Of a stretch of DNA of 64,000 nt, positions 34,701-46,306 are shown piece by piece. Location of the stretch: NCBI GenBank assembly GCA_039090855.1, contig CM077024.1, positions 66,425,594 through 66,489,593 on the forward strand, in the 5' to 3' direction. This DNA is from Macrothele yani (Eukaryota > Arthropoda > Arachnida > Araneae > Macrothelidae). The translations under genes and the position numbers were made by a program. A model generated the notes under the pieces. It worked only from the letters and a program-made list of their open reading frames with translations, ran no database searches and had not been told where the DNA came from. Positions within the stretch are counted from its first letter, which is position 1. The number at the start of each line of letters is the position of its first letter.

Positions 34701-34851
34701 TCACGTGATCCGGCCTTTCAGTACTTTCTTGGAGGAGTAACTGTTGGGCGATGGGCTTAGTTTCACCGAAGCGTAAAAACTGTTGCAGAATCAGCGGCTC
34801 TTCCTCTCGTGTTGGCATCGTCCATCGATCCAATACTTGACCTCGCGAATC
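31795..34851 (-). CDS. bnc: Basonuclin/Disco-family zinc-finger protein, terminal coding exon
   Basis: This exon encodes about 1018 residues of a nuclear C2H2 transcription factor. The open frame continues 19 codons further upstream to 34908, but that part is intronic: a pyrimidine tract and CAG acceptor end at 34852, and the exon starts in phase 0 with DSRGQVLDRW. The first exon residues, including EEEPLILQQFLRFGETKP, match the basonuclin core that I recall for vertebrate BNC1/BNC2. Three separated zinc-finger pairs follow, a basonuclin hallmark. Counting from the 34908 codon they lie near residues 295-341, 761-808 and 971-1018. The first two pairs share the motif HKCTV.GCN..F.S.RSR.RHSAN. 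Other features seen are a Ser/Pro-rich N-terminal half, acidic tracts (about 500-560), a basic RKRK near 492 and two xDLS motifs (IDLS about 474, LDLS about 620) that resemble CtBP-binding sites (inference). A His run precedes the stop. Upstream exons are not identified. The insect orthologue may be named disco. Confidence 0.93.
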   Translation of the reverse strand, partial: DSRGQVLDRWTMPTREEEPLILQQFLRFGETKPIAQQLLLQESTERPDHVIHGGREYSDSDIKRFIQRTNRLAPTALPRPGHVSTPTLPQTPSAAVPLPPVSRPSRQPSSVSSTNSMSPTTGSPVNSPLSSSSPLNKLQNMQPYDFRRDRSSPDSRPSEIPTLSFAQTTPLSSPTATTSAFALTGSLSSTYTTATNSHIIMNSDLSATDEESENDTNGAINLTQHVSIGSHLDSIFAAKKVRHLRKSANPMKRRWNPLMLSSLTTNPSTGKKRVQCHVCLKTFCDKGALKIHFSAVHLREMHKCTVDGCNMMFSSRRSRNRHSANPNPKLHTPNLRRKLSHHDGRSSLPFPLIPTSGMVTFNSGNSLLGPPPILHPAISDTEREKEDRLSHGDSGRHENLPSSTVEDNAEISGRLGHLHQMIHLKDDEALSLTKKPRLEQNGLDADISNDGDEGIDLSMKDDHQTSNVNKGVRKRKSFNPTKCPVTSDDDLQYISTDDSSSDTFVDDNGLLESKSDDLSSDLLEDDSKDDDLDKDSDSAPPLPLPITSSYSITNHPPPISTHMLRPDDRHEMRIKNHIPFTANNFKVENLSAKEPEVVSLDLSKQRDPVIKPIPETDEVQESPLRHLETLSLGAFTGLINHTKSPFSNHIASSTGISFHAPGLGLASSTPTSTSDTLNRDKIQSISSVETPAVSIPVPSSGISVNANDSDPDGQLSMLPMYRDASMIGAVDIPVDKENPRRCIACGKIFQNHFGVKTHYQNVHLKLMHKCTVEGCNAAFPSKRSRDRHSANLNLHRKLLSTTADKGHYFEKASIFPYAHPGTPLRDDYFSRIYDPQSMPLNFADLYHGRIPDGFLPSNPFVNHLPAGPLGVMSSFHPAFMVPTTSTSGSSLHEGGTGISDGREDTPISSISSTPSPHLKSPSPTQDKEEPRSHKSLVLDAELIPDSDGRFSCNFCQRLFVDAAHLRDHYEGTHMPDLVPCPAEDCTKVFLSATDREKHCDAEEHHHHHRAKKESPSGS

Positions 34852-34870
34852 CTGAAAAAAAAATGACAAC
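34852..34870 (-). promoter_or_regulatory. 3' splice acceptor of the basonuclin exon
   Basis: On the minus strand a run of T ends in CAG immediately before the GATTCGCGAGG exon start. The family-conserved residues begin directly after it, and the residues encoded upstream are unrelated to the family. This makes the acceptor more likely than an initiating methionine at 34908. Confidence 0.8.
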
Positions 34871-36945
34871 ATTAGTTTAAAGGCAGTAAATACTACAAAT
34901 TGCAGCAAAACATCAACAATCCAAAAAACGGGAAAAAATTACATATTTTTTCAGATAATTATGCAGCGGAAAGTCTTATGCAGGTTCTTTTTTTTTTATT
35001 ATCAGTTAGACCCTTGCCAAAGCAGGTAAGCAAAAGTTTTCTTTTTTAACTAACAAAACGAAACTGATAGTGATATTACGCATCATATGTTTTGTCTTTC
35101 ATAATAAGTTCTCCATTAACTTATTTTGGCCTCTGGAAACGGAATACTTATCACAGGCAAAGTTTCTATCTCAGCGCATTCTTCGAGTACACAACCTAAG
35201 ACGTAATCGATGTTTTCGGTAGTTTTATAAGTCATCTTTCATAATAATGTGTTTTGAATTATCATCTGTCTTAATTAATCTTTTGTTCGTAAGCGATGCA
35301 AAACACGATGATAGAAGCCTATTAAGTCAACGTTCCAAAAATTCCAGTTTTTCTTTCCACTGGCATGCAAATACGTATTTACACCGCGATAGACAAAAAA
35401 CATTCTTCTATGATCAATTTTTCATTTCGTAGAATATTAAAATATTAAATATAACGTTGCCGGTGAACAAAAATTCATAAAAACTAATCAATAGTATGGG
35501 TTAAGGCAGCGGTTTAAGACTAGAGTGAAAACGTCATTTCTGTTATTATTTTATTTTAACGTCGCTTTACCACTGTTCTGCCGTCATATGCACACGCACT
35601 AAAATGATGTACTTTTCTCAGTAGTAACCTGAATTATGAGACAAACTCTTTCAACAGGAGCTATAGCACTGGCATTATCGTTTCAGCATTCATTTTTCTC
35701 ATGCTTCTCTGTAGCATCAAACTTTTGCTCTAAGGTTACCACGTGTTTCTTAAGTTTTTCGTTGTCAATAGAAGGACGAGCACCACTCTTATATTTCTAA
35801 CCCTTAAACTTCAAAATGAATTAAATTCTGTTGTATTTATATTTATATAAGTTATAGTGCAGACAAATAGAGTCGGCTTTCTTTTAGTCCCTTAGAAATG
35901 CTCATTTTTATCCACTTGAAAGAGGTTCATGTCGATTCGTTTTCTGATGAATATGTTTGTTTAAATTTTCTTTACATTTATGGAGAACGGTTAACGAAGA
36001 GGTGCACCTGGGAAATTACGAGCACTTCCCTCGATTTATTTATTTATCATTTTTTGTAGTGAAAAGACAGATCGCTAGACCATGGTGCTGTTTTGTTGGG
36101 ACGTATAAACAACACAAGCTTCTTTAGCAGATTTGGGACTCAAAGGAATGATAATTCGAACATTCCATTCTCTTCTCGGTTCGAATAATACCATTTTAAT
36201 GAAGTTTTTTGTGGAAAACTATTGGAGGAGACACAGCATCGTTACGCTGAAACGTAGTTTCAGAATACCTCCGTGACGAACTGATATTCGTTCCAATTTT
36301 CCATTGATCGATGAGCAACAATAGCTGGGGATGTGGTTTTGAGAAGGAAGATTTAAGCGTTGTTGTGCGAAACGTTGAATGTAGTTATCATTGATGCCCA
36401 GCAACCGTGCAATAACTCATCGCCACCTTGTTGTTAAGGAAGACAATAATACAGAGTGTTGAACGCCGGTGAGAAATCTCGTTCCGTCTCCATTCATTTC
36501 CTCGTGCAATGATTAAATCACCTGTCAAGATGCTCTTGCCACTCATAATGACAAGGTGGAACTTCTCTACGAGGAATGAGATCATGCCGGGTTGGGTGCC
36601 TGCAGTTGCTGTTCCAGGCGGATTCATTCGAGTTCGGTATATCCGTTCGACTGGAACAAAACTGCTGCTATACAGGACCCCCACAGTTGTTAAGAAAAAA
36701 ATGAATGGAATCAGCAATATGATAATAAAAAACCCTCCGAGATTTCATTTAAATTTCCTCTTGATCTTCTGTCTCCGGAAGAGTACGATAAGAAACAAAG
36801 TTCCCTTTTTAATATCCATAGGAAGTCGTAAGTTTGCTTTTTCTAATGACACACACACTAAACGGTTCAATAAATGCACAACGTTATTAAGTTTCATATA
36901 TGACCCGAGAAAAAATCAACACTCTGACGCAGACATTTGTCATGC
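34853..36945. other. Probable basonuclin intron or 5' flank, no gene seen
   Basis: A sequence of somewhat higher GC at about 36390-36700 has a 109-codon minus ORF but no recognised family. No upstream basonuclin exon was recognised. Confidence 0.5.
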
Positions 36946-39588
36946 TTCATCATCATCATCATTGTCAACCATTATCAATCCACTGCTGGACGAAGGTCTC
37001 CCCAAGTTTCTTCCACAACGGTCTGTCTTGTGCCAGTCTCCTCCATGTCACTCCCGCATACTTTCGAATTTCATCCACCCATCTTAGATGTGGTCTTCTT
37101 CTGGGTCTTTTCCCTGTCCCTTGGAATCCAATCTAAAATTTCGGCTGTCCATCGATGGTCTGTTCTTCTGGCAGTATGTCCAGCCCATTGCCATTTCAGG
37201 GATTTAACTCTGATCATGATGTCTTCCACTCTTGTCATTTTTCGGATCCACGTGTTCCTCTTCTTATCTCCCCTGGTTACACCAAGCATGCACCTCTCCA
37301 TGCTCCTTTGAGTTGTCTGCAGCCTTTGTATGTCTCTTTTAGCTAAGGTCCACGTCTCTGCACCATACGTAAGCACTGGAAGGATGCATTGATCAAACAC
37401 TTTTCTTTTAAGACATAATGGCATATTGCTCTTGAAAATTATGCTGTTTCTTCCAAAAGCTCTCCAGGCAAGTTTTGTACGCCGATTAATTTCTTCACCA
37501 ATGTGACCCTCACTTGATATCTGCTGCCCAAGATAAACGTACGTGTCTGTTATCTCCAGCTTTTCTCCATCACTCGATAAATCTTCATTTCTTGTAAAAG
37601 CATTGTACATCACTTTTGTCTTCTGAAAGTTCATTTTTAATCCCACTTCTTTACTCTTGTCAGCAAGTTCCTGGATCATACTCTGTAGCTCTGATGGGGT
37701 AGTTGCAAAAATGACTATGTCATCAGCAAAACGAAGGTGGGTTAGATAATCTCCATTAATCTTTATCCCTTTGTTTTCCCAGTTCAGTGATTGAAAGACA
37801 TTTTCCAATGTGGCATTAAAGAGCTTCGGAGATATGGTGTCACCTTGTCTCACTCCTTTTCCAATTTTTATGTGTGTTGTATTTTCAAACAGCCGAATCT
37901 TTGCACTTGCATTTTCATAGATGTTATTAATAATATTAATGTATGCATCTTCAATACCGCAGGATTTCAGAGCCATTGCAACTGCTGATTGTTTCACCGA
38001 ATCAAAGGCTTTTTCATAATCGATAAAAGCCATGCACAATGGAAGTTCATATTCCCTCGCTCTTTCAATTAGTTCTCTCAGTACGTGGATATGATCTATT
38101 GTGCTGTAGCCACTCCTGAATCCAGCTTGTTCTCTCGGTTGAGCCATGTCCAGTGTCACCTTCAAGCGGTGTGAAAGAACTTTAGTGAAGATTTTATAAA
38201 CCACTGATAGGAGGCTGATAGGTCTGTAGTTCCTGAGATCCTCAATGTCACCTTTTTTATGTAGCAAGATCATTGTAGCGTTGTTCCAATCCTCAGGAAT
38301 TTTCCCTTCATTAAGGCATCGAGTGAAAATTTGGGCGAGTACTGTTTCGATTTCTCCACTTGCTTCTTGTATGATGTCTACAGTAATTCCATCTTCTCCT
38401 GGAGCTTTTCCCCGCTTCATGTTCTTGATTGCATGTGCAACTTCTGCTGGAAGGACTGGAAGAACTCTGGTACTGGTACCTTTCATGATGTCTGGAGTAC
38501 ATGTATCATCCCTTTCATATAATTTGGAGTAGAAATCTTTCACTCTTGTCAAAAATTTCGCCTCTATTTCTTGTTACAGAACCATCTTCTTTTCTCAGTG
38601 CCATAATCTGTTTTTTCCCCTTACTGAGATGTCCCTTTGCTATCTTTAGGCTTTGGTTGTTTTCAATTGCTTTCCTTACTAGTTCACAGTTGAATTTCCT
38701 TACGTCTTCAGTGATACTTTTTCGTACTGTCTTGCATAGCTCTATATATTCCAGTTTGGAAGTCACATCTTCTTTAGTTGTCCTCATCTCTCTTCTTTTT
38801 TGCATCAACATTTTGGTTTTTCCTGATAATTTGTTCACATGCAATTTGTTCTTAGACCCAGCTAATTTTGTTGCTGTTTCCATAAGAGCTTTGGTTACTT
38901 TTCTGTTAACTTCAGAAATATCCACTTCTTCCGATGTTAGGCCTTCTAAAGCAGAGAATCTGTTCTTCAGTTCCAATTTGAAGGTATTATGGTGTTTTTT
39001 AAGGTTGGTTATGTCAATACATTTTGTTTGTCTTATGAGCTTGCTACGTTGGAGTTTAGTGTTGAGGTGCATCTTACATCTCACCAATCTATGGTCACTG
39101 CCTGTGTTGAACTTGTTTAGCACACTGCAGTCTTCTATGACGAATTTTTTGTTACACATAATAAAATCAATTTCACTTGTCGTCCCATTTGGATGTCTCC
39201 ATGTCCATTTCCTGTGTGGCTTTTTCTTGAAAAAGGAGTTCAAGATGAAAAACCCTTCTGCCTCTGCAAACTCTACGAGAGTATTTCCACGCTGGTTTCT
39301 GTTGCCGTGACCGAATTTACCTACTGAAGTTTCATTCTGTTGCCGTTGCCCTATTTTTGCATTGAAATCTCCCATAATTATCTTCAAGTGCTGCTTACCT
39401 TTATTATTTAGATCACGAATTTCCTCATAAAATTCTTCAATTTCTTCTTCAGCATGACTTGTGGTGGGTGCATAAGTTTGAATAATCTGAGTCTGGTATC
39501 TTCTCGAGAGTTGGATAACGAGTCGTGCAGCTCTGTCAGAGGAACTTTCAACTTCTACAACTTTATCCTTCAGTTTCTTGTTTGCTTA
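36946..39588 (-). mobile_element. RTE-clade LINE, 5'-truncated (copy 1)
   Basis: Minus-strand non-LTR retrotransposon of about 2.64 kb. The 5' part (39588-38515) encodes the C-terminal part of an apurinic-type endonuclease: IIMGDFNAKIG, HPNGTTSEIDFIM and the SDHRLV motif. The reverse transcriptase follows (38552-37071) with APGEDGIT, FIDYEKAFDSV (motif A), GVRQGDTISP (motif B), FADDIVIFAT (catalytic motif C) and the C-terminal LTYGAETWTL. The N-terminal ~120 residues of the endonuclease are missing. Frames are broken near 38540 and near 37115; after the second, the sequence continues in another frame to about 36970. The 3' end is the short trinucleotide tail (ATC on plus) at 36946-36961, as RTE elements have. 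Confidence 0.9.
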
Positions 39589-40535
39589 ATATATATATAT
39601 ATAATACAGGTTGCAATGAATGATGCCGGAGGGAATGTTCGCAATGAAATGCTGTGCTCACTCATGTTCACGAGTAAATCTTCTTACGAAGGGGAAACAA
39701 ACAAACTTAATTTTTAGAGCTAACTTGGCTGAATATGGGACGAACAAACTGTGTTAGAGTGTCTGATGAAATTCTGCACCTTGTTTTATAGTTACTGTTA
39801 TTTTGACCGCTAATAATAATTAGTATTAAAATGGAAAAAAACTGAGTATCACAATCTTGATTGTGATACTCAGTTAACAACAAGTACGGATCAATGAATT
39901 ATCATCAAGTACGGATCAATGAATTATCATCCCAAATCACTTATAGAATCATACTGTACTGCAAGAATTAGTTTGATAAAGTATTATCACTATTGCATGA
40001 AATTTTATAATTCTACTGCATGCAAAATTTAGCAATAGTAATAACAATAATACCAAAGTACTAATTATTATTATTACCTCAATATTAAGTATGTGAACAC
40101 CATGTCTAGTTTCATCCCATTTCCCTACGGTTGATACTGATGCATTCTTTCATTATACCTGGGTATAATGAAAGAATGCATTTTCTTTAGAAAAATGCGA
40201 CAAAATATCCAAACGGCCGCAAATACAAGCCAGAATTCGCAGTGCCAATTCTCGTTAATAAAGAAAAAAATTATGCGATACGATACAGGATCTTCAACAT
40301 TTCAACTGCTTTGAGGAAAACAAAAGAACCGAGGTACTTTTAAGGCAAAATGCTATAGGCGAAATTCAAGATACCAAAGAGTAAAAACCCTAACTTTGAG
40401 GACAATATACATAGAACGACTACGATTATAAGGGACAGCCTCCTAAAATACCAGACATTAAGTAAGCAGAAAAAGAAGAAGCAGAAGGGAAGTATGTAGA
40501 GTGCATCCAGTTTTTAATAATAAAAGTGCGTGTGT

Positions 40536-40584
<49 letters not shown>

Positions 40585-40857
40585 CTATAACTCATTGGGA
40601 AATCATCATAGACACTTTGGAATGTTTCTATTATTGTCCGAGTTGCAGTGGCCGGTTTCAAGTCGAAATTCCAAACGGCGGGTTTACTGGAAGCCAAAAT
40701 ATATATTGTTTGTGATATTACTACGAGAATCAAAAAGTTCAAGAAAGACAGTTGAAGACGTTTACGTGACCTTGAACGTCCGTTCATGTGTACCATCGGT
40801 GTCGTCATTTAAATGTTCTTGTTACATCTACATCACGAGAAGTAAAATAATTTCACC
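39589..40857. repeat. Spacer with two fold-backs, a 28-bp duplication and (AG)n
   Basis: The fold-backs are at 39840-39875 (17-bp arms, 2-nt loop) and 40140-40181 (20-bp arms, 2-nt loop). A direct duplication of CAAGTACGGATCAATGAATT lies near 39882-39930. An (AG)n run is at 40539-40580. No gene. Confidence 0.85.
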
Positions 40858-41080
40858 TATCCCCAGTGGCGGAATGCTACGAGGCGCTGGCTTCTTGACC
40901 ATACGTCCAAGACGAGTACGGGTTCGAGTTGCGGATGAGGAATGGGTGGTGCGTTTGTCTTCCGGCACTGGCTGTCCCATTTCCTGTAACACAGTGGCCC
41001 AAAATTAGGGACGAGCGACTGTTTATACCCCCTACGAATTACTCATGGGAGTCGTTAAACCCCGAAATAAACAACAAAAA
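40858..41080 (+). mobile_element. Diverged family-1 SINE
   Basis: Recognised from CCCAGTGGCGGAATGC, B-box-like GGTTCGAGTTGC, GGACGAGCGACTG and GAGTCGTTAAACCCCG. The A-rich tail is degenerate. Confidence 0.8.
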
Positions 41081-41525
41081 AGTTCAGTAATTTAGGAAAT
41101 ATTATTCAAATGGTGGTAGAGTGGCAATTACTCTAGGCCACTCTCCCCCAATGCATGCAGTGCTTCGCTACCGGTTTTGAGCTGGGTAAATTCTTTTATC
41201 AACGGCTCATACAGGATTACACATTGTGTATTTGCAAAGCACATTTCAATTGTATTCCTCCACAAGGGGAAATTCATGGCTTCAACTAGAGCTATGGAAA
41301 GAGTAGAAGCCAGAAAGCAGAGAAAAAGATTTTAGCACTGAATGGAAAGAACAGTGACGTTGATTATGAAGAGTATCATGGACTTCATAATCAACTTAAG
41401 ATTCTTTCGTATGAATATTCAAAAAGATACTATTACTGCATTGCTAACAAAGCGTATTGTACATTTAAAGGTGCATAAAAAGAGAAAAGATTTCTCCGTT
41501 GCGGGATACAGGTGTGATACTCACA
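41081..41525. other. Spacer between SINE and LINE, no gene seen
   Basis: A short imperfect inverted repeat near 41364-41392 is the only structure noticed. Confidence 0.45.
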
Positions 41526-41533
41526 AGCATAAT

Positions 41534-42874
41534 CATTCATCATCATCATCATTGTCAACAATTATCAATCCACTGCTGGACGAAGGTCTCTCCAAGCCTC
41601 TTCCACAACGGTCTGTCTTGTGCCAGTCTCCACCATGTTACTCCTGCATACTTCCGAATTTCATCCACCCATCTCCCATGTGGTCTTCTTCTGGGTTTTT
41701 TCCTGTCCCTTGGAATCCAATCTAAAATTTCGACTGTCTATCGATGGTCTGTTCTTCTATCAGAATGTCCAGCCCATTGCCATTTCAGGGATTTTACTCT
41801 GATCATAATGTCTTCCATTCTTGTCATTTTTCTGATCCACGAGTTCCCCTTCGTATCTCTCCTGGTTACATTAAGCATGCATCTGTCCATGCTTCTTTTA
41901 GTTGTCTGCAATCTTTGTATGCCTCTTTTAGTTAAGGTCCACGTCTCTGCACCATACGTAAGCACTGGAAGGATGCATTGATCAAACACTTTTCTTTTAA
42001 GACAAAATGGCATATTGCTCTTGAAAATTATGCTCTTTTTTTCCAAAAGTTCTCCAGGCAAGTTTTATACGCCGATTAATTTTTTCATCAATGTGACCCT
42101 CACTTGATATCTGCTGTCCAAGATAAACGCACGCATCTGTTATCTCCAGCTTTTCTCCATCAATCGATAAATCTTCATTTGTTGTAATAGCATTGTACAT
42201 CATTTTTGTCTTCTGAATGTTCATTTTTAATCCCACTTCTTTACTCTTGTCAGCAAGTTCCTGGATCATATTCTGCTGCTCCAATGAGGTAGTTGCAAAA
42301 ATGACTATGTCACCAGCAAAACGAAGGTCAGTTAGATAATCTCCATTAATCTTTATCCCTTTGTTTTCCCAGTTCCGTGTTGAAAAGACATTTTCCAATG
42401 TGGCATTAAAGAGCTTGGGAGATATGGTGTCACCTTGTCTCACTCCCTTTCCAACTTTTATGTGTGCTGTATTTTCAAACAGCCGAATCTTTGCACTTGC
42501 ATTTTCATAGATGTTATTAATAATATTAATGTATGCATCTTCAATACCGCAGGATTTCAAAGCCATTGTAACTGCTGATGGTTTTACTGAATCAAAGGCC
42601 TTTTCATAATCGATAAAAATCATGCATAACGGAAGTTCATATTCCCTCGCTCTTTCAACTAGTTCTCTCAGTACGTGGATATGATCTATAATGCTTTAAC
42701 CACTCCTGAATCCAGCTGGTTCTCTCGGTTTAGAGATGTCCAGTGTTACCTTCAAGAGGCGTGAAAGAACTTTAGTGAAGATTTTATAAACCACTGATAG
42801 GAGGCTGATAGGTCTGTAGTTCCTGAGATCCTCAATGTCACCTTTTTTACGTAGCAGGATCATTGTAGCATAAT
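41534..42874 (-). mobile_element. RTE-clade LINE, 5'-truncated (copy 2)
   Basis: Same family and strand as the copy at 36946, with very high similarity by eye. It starts inside the reverse transcriptase (ATMILLRKKGDIEDLRNYRP at about 42875). The frame is broken near 42700 and near 42030. Motif C reads FAGDIVIF, so the first catalytic Asp is Gly. The 3' tail is (ATC)n at 41537-41551. A possible 8-bp TSD AGCATAAT lies at 41526-41533 and 42867-42874, the second overlapping LINE sequence. No endonuclease part remains. Confidence 0.88.
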
Positions 42875-44722
42875 TCAATGCAGCAGAAATCAGAATACAC
42901 AGTTTGCATCTTAAACGTTATATCTGGCAGCTGCGGGTTCGATTCAAGTTGTCCTAAAACTGAAGCCCTATTTAACGACTTCCTTTCAAGATCATCTCTC
43001 ACAGTTTTCTTCATCATCACTATCTTTTTCATCATTCTCCGGTACACACATCACATTTAGTATTTAAATGCAGCATTTCTTGAATCCTTTGATTCTACTC
43101 TTTTGAGAAATTGCTCCTCTGGTAGATCTAATCTTTTCGGAAAAGAGGCTGATTTTTCTAGTAGCAAAACTTTTCGTGTGTTTTTCCAGCAAATGAGCTA
43201 TGTGTGAAGGACTTAACTTACGAAAGCATTTGAAATAATATTCTCAGACGTCATATTCTTCTTAAAACGATAACTAAATATGTATTAACTAACTTCACTT
43301 CATTATTGACATAATCTGTCAGATATCCCTTATTGTCGTTGAACAGAGATACGGTTCTTCTTCCTCACAACGCATTATTAGAATTCATACAGATTTTAGA
43401 TAATCATTAAAGAGCACCTTTGCCAGCTGAAGATTTATTTACGTCTGACAATAATTTATTGTAGCATTTTTTTCTTTTCCGCCTTGCCTTCTTTTTTGTA
43501 GGAATGACATAAGGATAAGATTTTTTTCTGCTAAAACAGTAAAACGTGCTATTATTTAATTTTTTGCTGCATACTCATCATTGGTTGCCAGATTGGTTGG
43601 CATACGTAGAAAATACAGAAGTTTCATTATCTCCCTGATTTGATTTAAAGGACAAGGCTTTGTTTCAGAATTAATAAAATACCGCAATTAGATCACATTT
43701 TTCATTTTATGATTTTCAGGCAATTGTTGGGCCAGCATTGGTTTTGTTTTTAATGAAAGCAAATTCCATTTCGTCATTCCGACTGCGCATCCAACGTTTG
43801 ATTTGAAAACTTGTCTTGATATGCATATTTTGAAGTAAGAAACAACTTGAAATACCTTCACCCAAATCACCTCTCTTGCAAGAGGCATAACTTCTTTACA
43901 TTTGACCCTGACAAATTCAAAAACTTTGTTTTCCATTTCGTGTTGTTCTCCTGTCTAGTAATCTCAAAACAGTTTTTCTCGTTCAACTTGTATTCTTTAT
44001 TTTTCTTTGAACTTCTCCGCTCTCTCTCGCTGACGTTTTAGTGACACTAAATAATTTTCCAGCTTCAAAGATATTTCTTAGCATGGCCTGCTACAGCTGG
44101 TTTAGATTTGGCTTCATATCTGTGTCTCATCCGTTTACTTAGTTTAGCTGAACTGATTTTTTTAAAGCAATACATTTTTCCAGCAAGAAAAATCAATCGT
44201 AAAGCATTTTATAGGTGTTAATAGAAATAATCTATGTATGTGTCTGCGTGTTCACGGCATTTCCTGTGCGTCTGTGTGTGAGCTGGCGAGCGACCTCCGA
44301 AAATTTCACATTTTGGGTTTGGTGCTTTAGAAATTTGTCGGCAACAGTAAACTTACTGCCAGATTGTTAAACATAATTTTTCTATTTTCAAAGATCGAGC
44401 AAAAGCATCACGTTGCCTAAAAATCTGCTAGTAGGTTTTCCAGGGCGAGAACTGTTTTTCTTTCGAAGCTTACAAAACAATTACTTCACCTGAGATATTA
44501 ATGCAAATAAAAATAAATAAGTTACATGAAATAAGCTATATGTAATGTGATGGCAAGGAAGAAACAAGAGCTAAGAACAAAAGAAAACGAGTCTTTACCA
44601 CAAAAGATAAGCAGAACAGAGTCTAATTAATTTAAGTGCGAAAGATCACAGTACGAAGACTAAGAGGAGAACAAGCAGTATGCAGTTGGAAAAAAAATAC
44701 ATAATCAGGAGTTATCCTCCGT
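42875..44722. other. 1.85-kb non-coding stretch
   Basis: AT-rich. Opposing short ORFs near 43690-44040 look random. No repeat recognised. Confidence 0.5.
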
Positions 44723-44734
44723 AAAAACATCGTG

Positions 44735-45045
44735 GGCCGCGGGTGGCCTAGTGGGAAACGTTCGTGACTGCCACGGAGAGGACCTCAGGTTCGATCCCAG
44801 GCAGGTACGAACGCTCGATCCATTAAATATCCGCCGTGCGTCGGATGGGCACGTTAAGCCGTCTTACCCCGGGTACTGTCCTCCCGGTAATAAATAAGGG
44901 CGTCTTTCTCCCCCTTTCTACATCAACTTCCGTTCCTATCGGGCAATCTAGCCCAAATCTCCTAGCTTCCTATTTCTAAGGGTTGCTTAAGACCTGGGGT
45001 CAGACACTTCCTTCCTAAATCCTCTACATATGATCATTTGATCAT
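44735..45045 (+). mobile_element. tRNA-derived SINE family 2, full-length
   Basis: The head GGCCGCGGGTGGCCTAGTGG holds an A-box-like TGGCCTAGTGG. The B box GGTTCGATCCC follows. The body contains GGGCACGTTAAGCCGTC and AATAAATAAGGGCG and ends CCTCTACATATGATC with GATCAT-type repeats instead of poly-A. The TSD is AAAAACATCGTG (44723-44734) / AAAAGCATCGTG (45046-45057). Unrelated in body to family 1. Confidence 0.88.
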
Positions 45046-45057
45046 AAAAGCATCGTG

Positions 45058-46306
45058 AAACAGTCGGCGTGTTGTAAATAATGTTTCAACTTTATATCAA
45101 CAAAAATACTATATTTCATATTTAGGCCATCTTTCATTTCGAGTGAAAAAATTCACAGCTTTACCAGTACTGTTAAATATAATAATTAAAAAGTGATGGA
45201 TACTTTCGCAACAAATCTGCATACTTTCGAAACATAGTGAAAATTCTATAAATGAACTGAGTGCTGACTCAAGTCACCCGAAACAAAGCAACAAATCACA
45301 TGATCAGCTTCTACAATATCACACATGAATGGCTAGCGGTAGCTCGATTAATAATATTAAAATTTGCAAGACCAAAATCTCAAGTCGAATATTTACTTTC
45401 TGATCTACATTTCATGGAAAAAGCGTTGTCTTAATACACATCCGGAATGTATGCACGTGTGTGTGTGCGCGAAATGCAAAAGAACTAAAATAAAACATAC
45501 TATCACGCGGTAAAAATTTTCGGGGCCACGGATGAGTAAAGAGCAATAAATTAAATTTCCAAAGTATCCAAGTGATCTTTCATACTGAACCAAACCAAGA
45601 AGAAAAAACCCGTTCACAGATACCACCTGTTTGTGAAAGCACGCTTACTGAGAAGAGATGTTTCATCGTTTTGAGATATTAAAACACAATTTCTGTATTG
45701 GATTCGTAACTGTGTAATTACAACCTGAAACTGAAGGAAAGGGTACTATCGAAAACTGCATTTTTCTCGTTTAAAAACGTACCACGGTTACGTAGATATC
45801 AAAGCATTTACAAGCAATAAATTCAGCTCAGAATAAACAACTCCACATTTCACATTTGCATACAGATCCCAAACATTTCTTTACTGCTGTTAATCTCCTA
45901 TAGTGAAGCTCAATGCTTAACCACATTTCATCATAAGCCCACTCCTTCTCAGGTTAGTCTCAATACTACTGCTTGAGTATACACAGACTTAAACATATTT
46001 GAATATGAATTTAAAAGTACCCCACTATATTCATTTTTCAATGTATCTGTGAAACAATGCGCGCGTGTTATGGTTAGTGAGCAGCTCAGCCAGCAATTAG
46101 TTAGGCGAATGTAGCATCTATGCTGTACTAACGGAACAAACACGATTATTTTTCTTTTTATAAAGTCTATGTTTGTTCTTTTCTATTGTATCTTTTGAAC
46201 AGATGCACGGCCATACTGTACTTCAAAGACTCACACAGATAAAAAAAATTCTTTAACTAATTTAGTCGAATAACATTCCTTCTAGAGGTATTACTATAAA
46301 AAAAAA
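45058..46306. other. Non-coding, nothing recognised
   Basis: Unique AT-rich sequence; no gene or repeat. Confidence 0.5.

Noticed and set aside
34852..34908. Methionine at 34908 as the basonuclin start
   Set aside because: The 19 residues before 34851 are hydrophobic and unrelated to the family, and a strong splice acceptor lies exactly at the point where family similarity begins.
36388..36717. 109-codon minus-strand ORF as a gene or transposon piece
   Set aside because: Slightly higher GC drew attention, but no motif of any family could be recognised and no repeat boundaries are visible.
36509..37087. 192-codon plus-strand ORF
   Set aside because: No recognisable domain. Its 3' part is antisense to the RTE 3' end and its composition is low-information.
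38501..39310. 269-codon plus-strand ORF
   Set aside because: Antisense to the RTE endonuclease/reverse transcriptase region; Leu/Phe/Ser-rich shadow frame.
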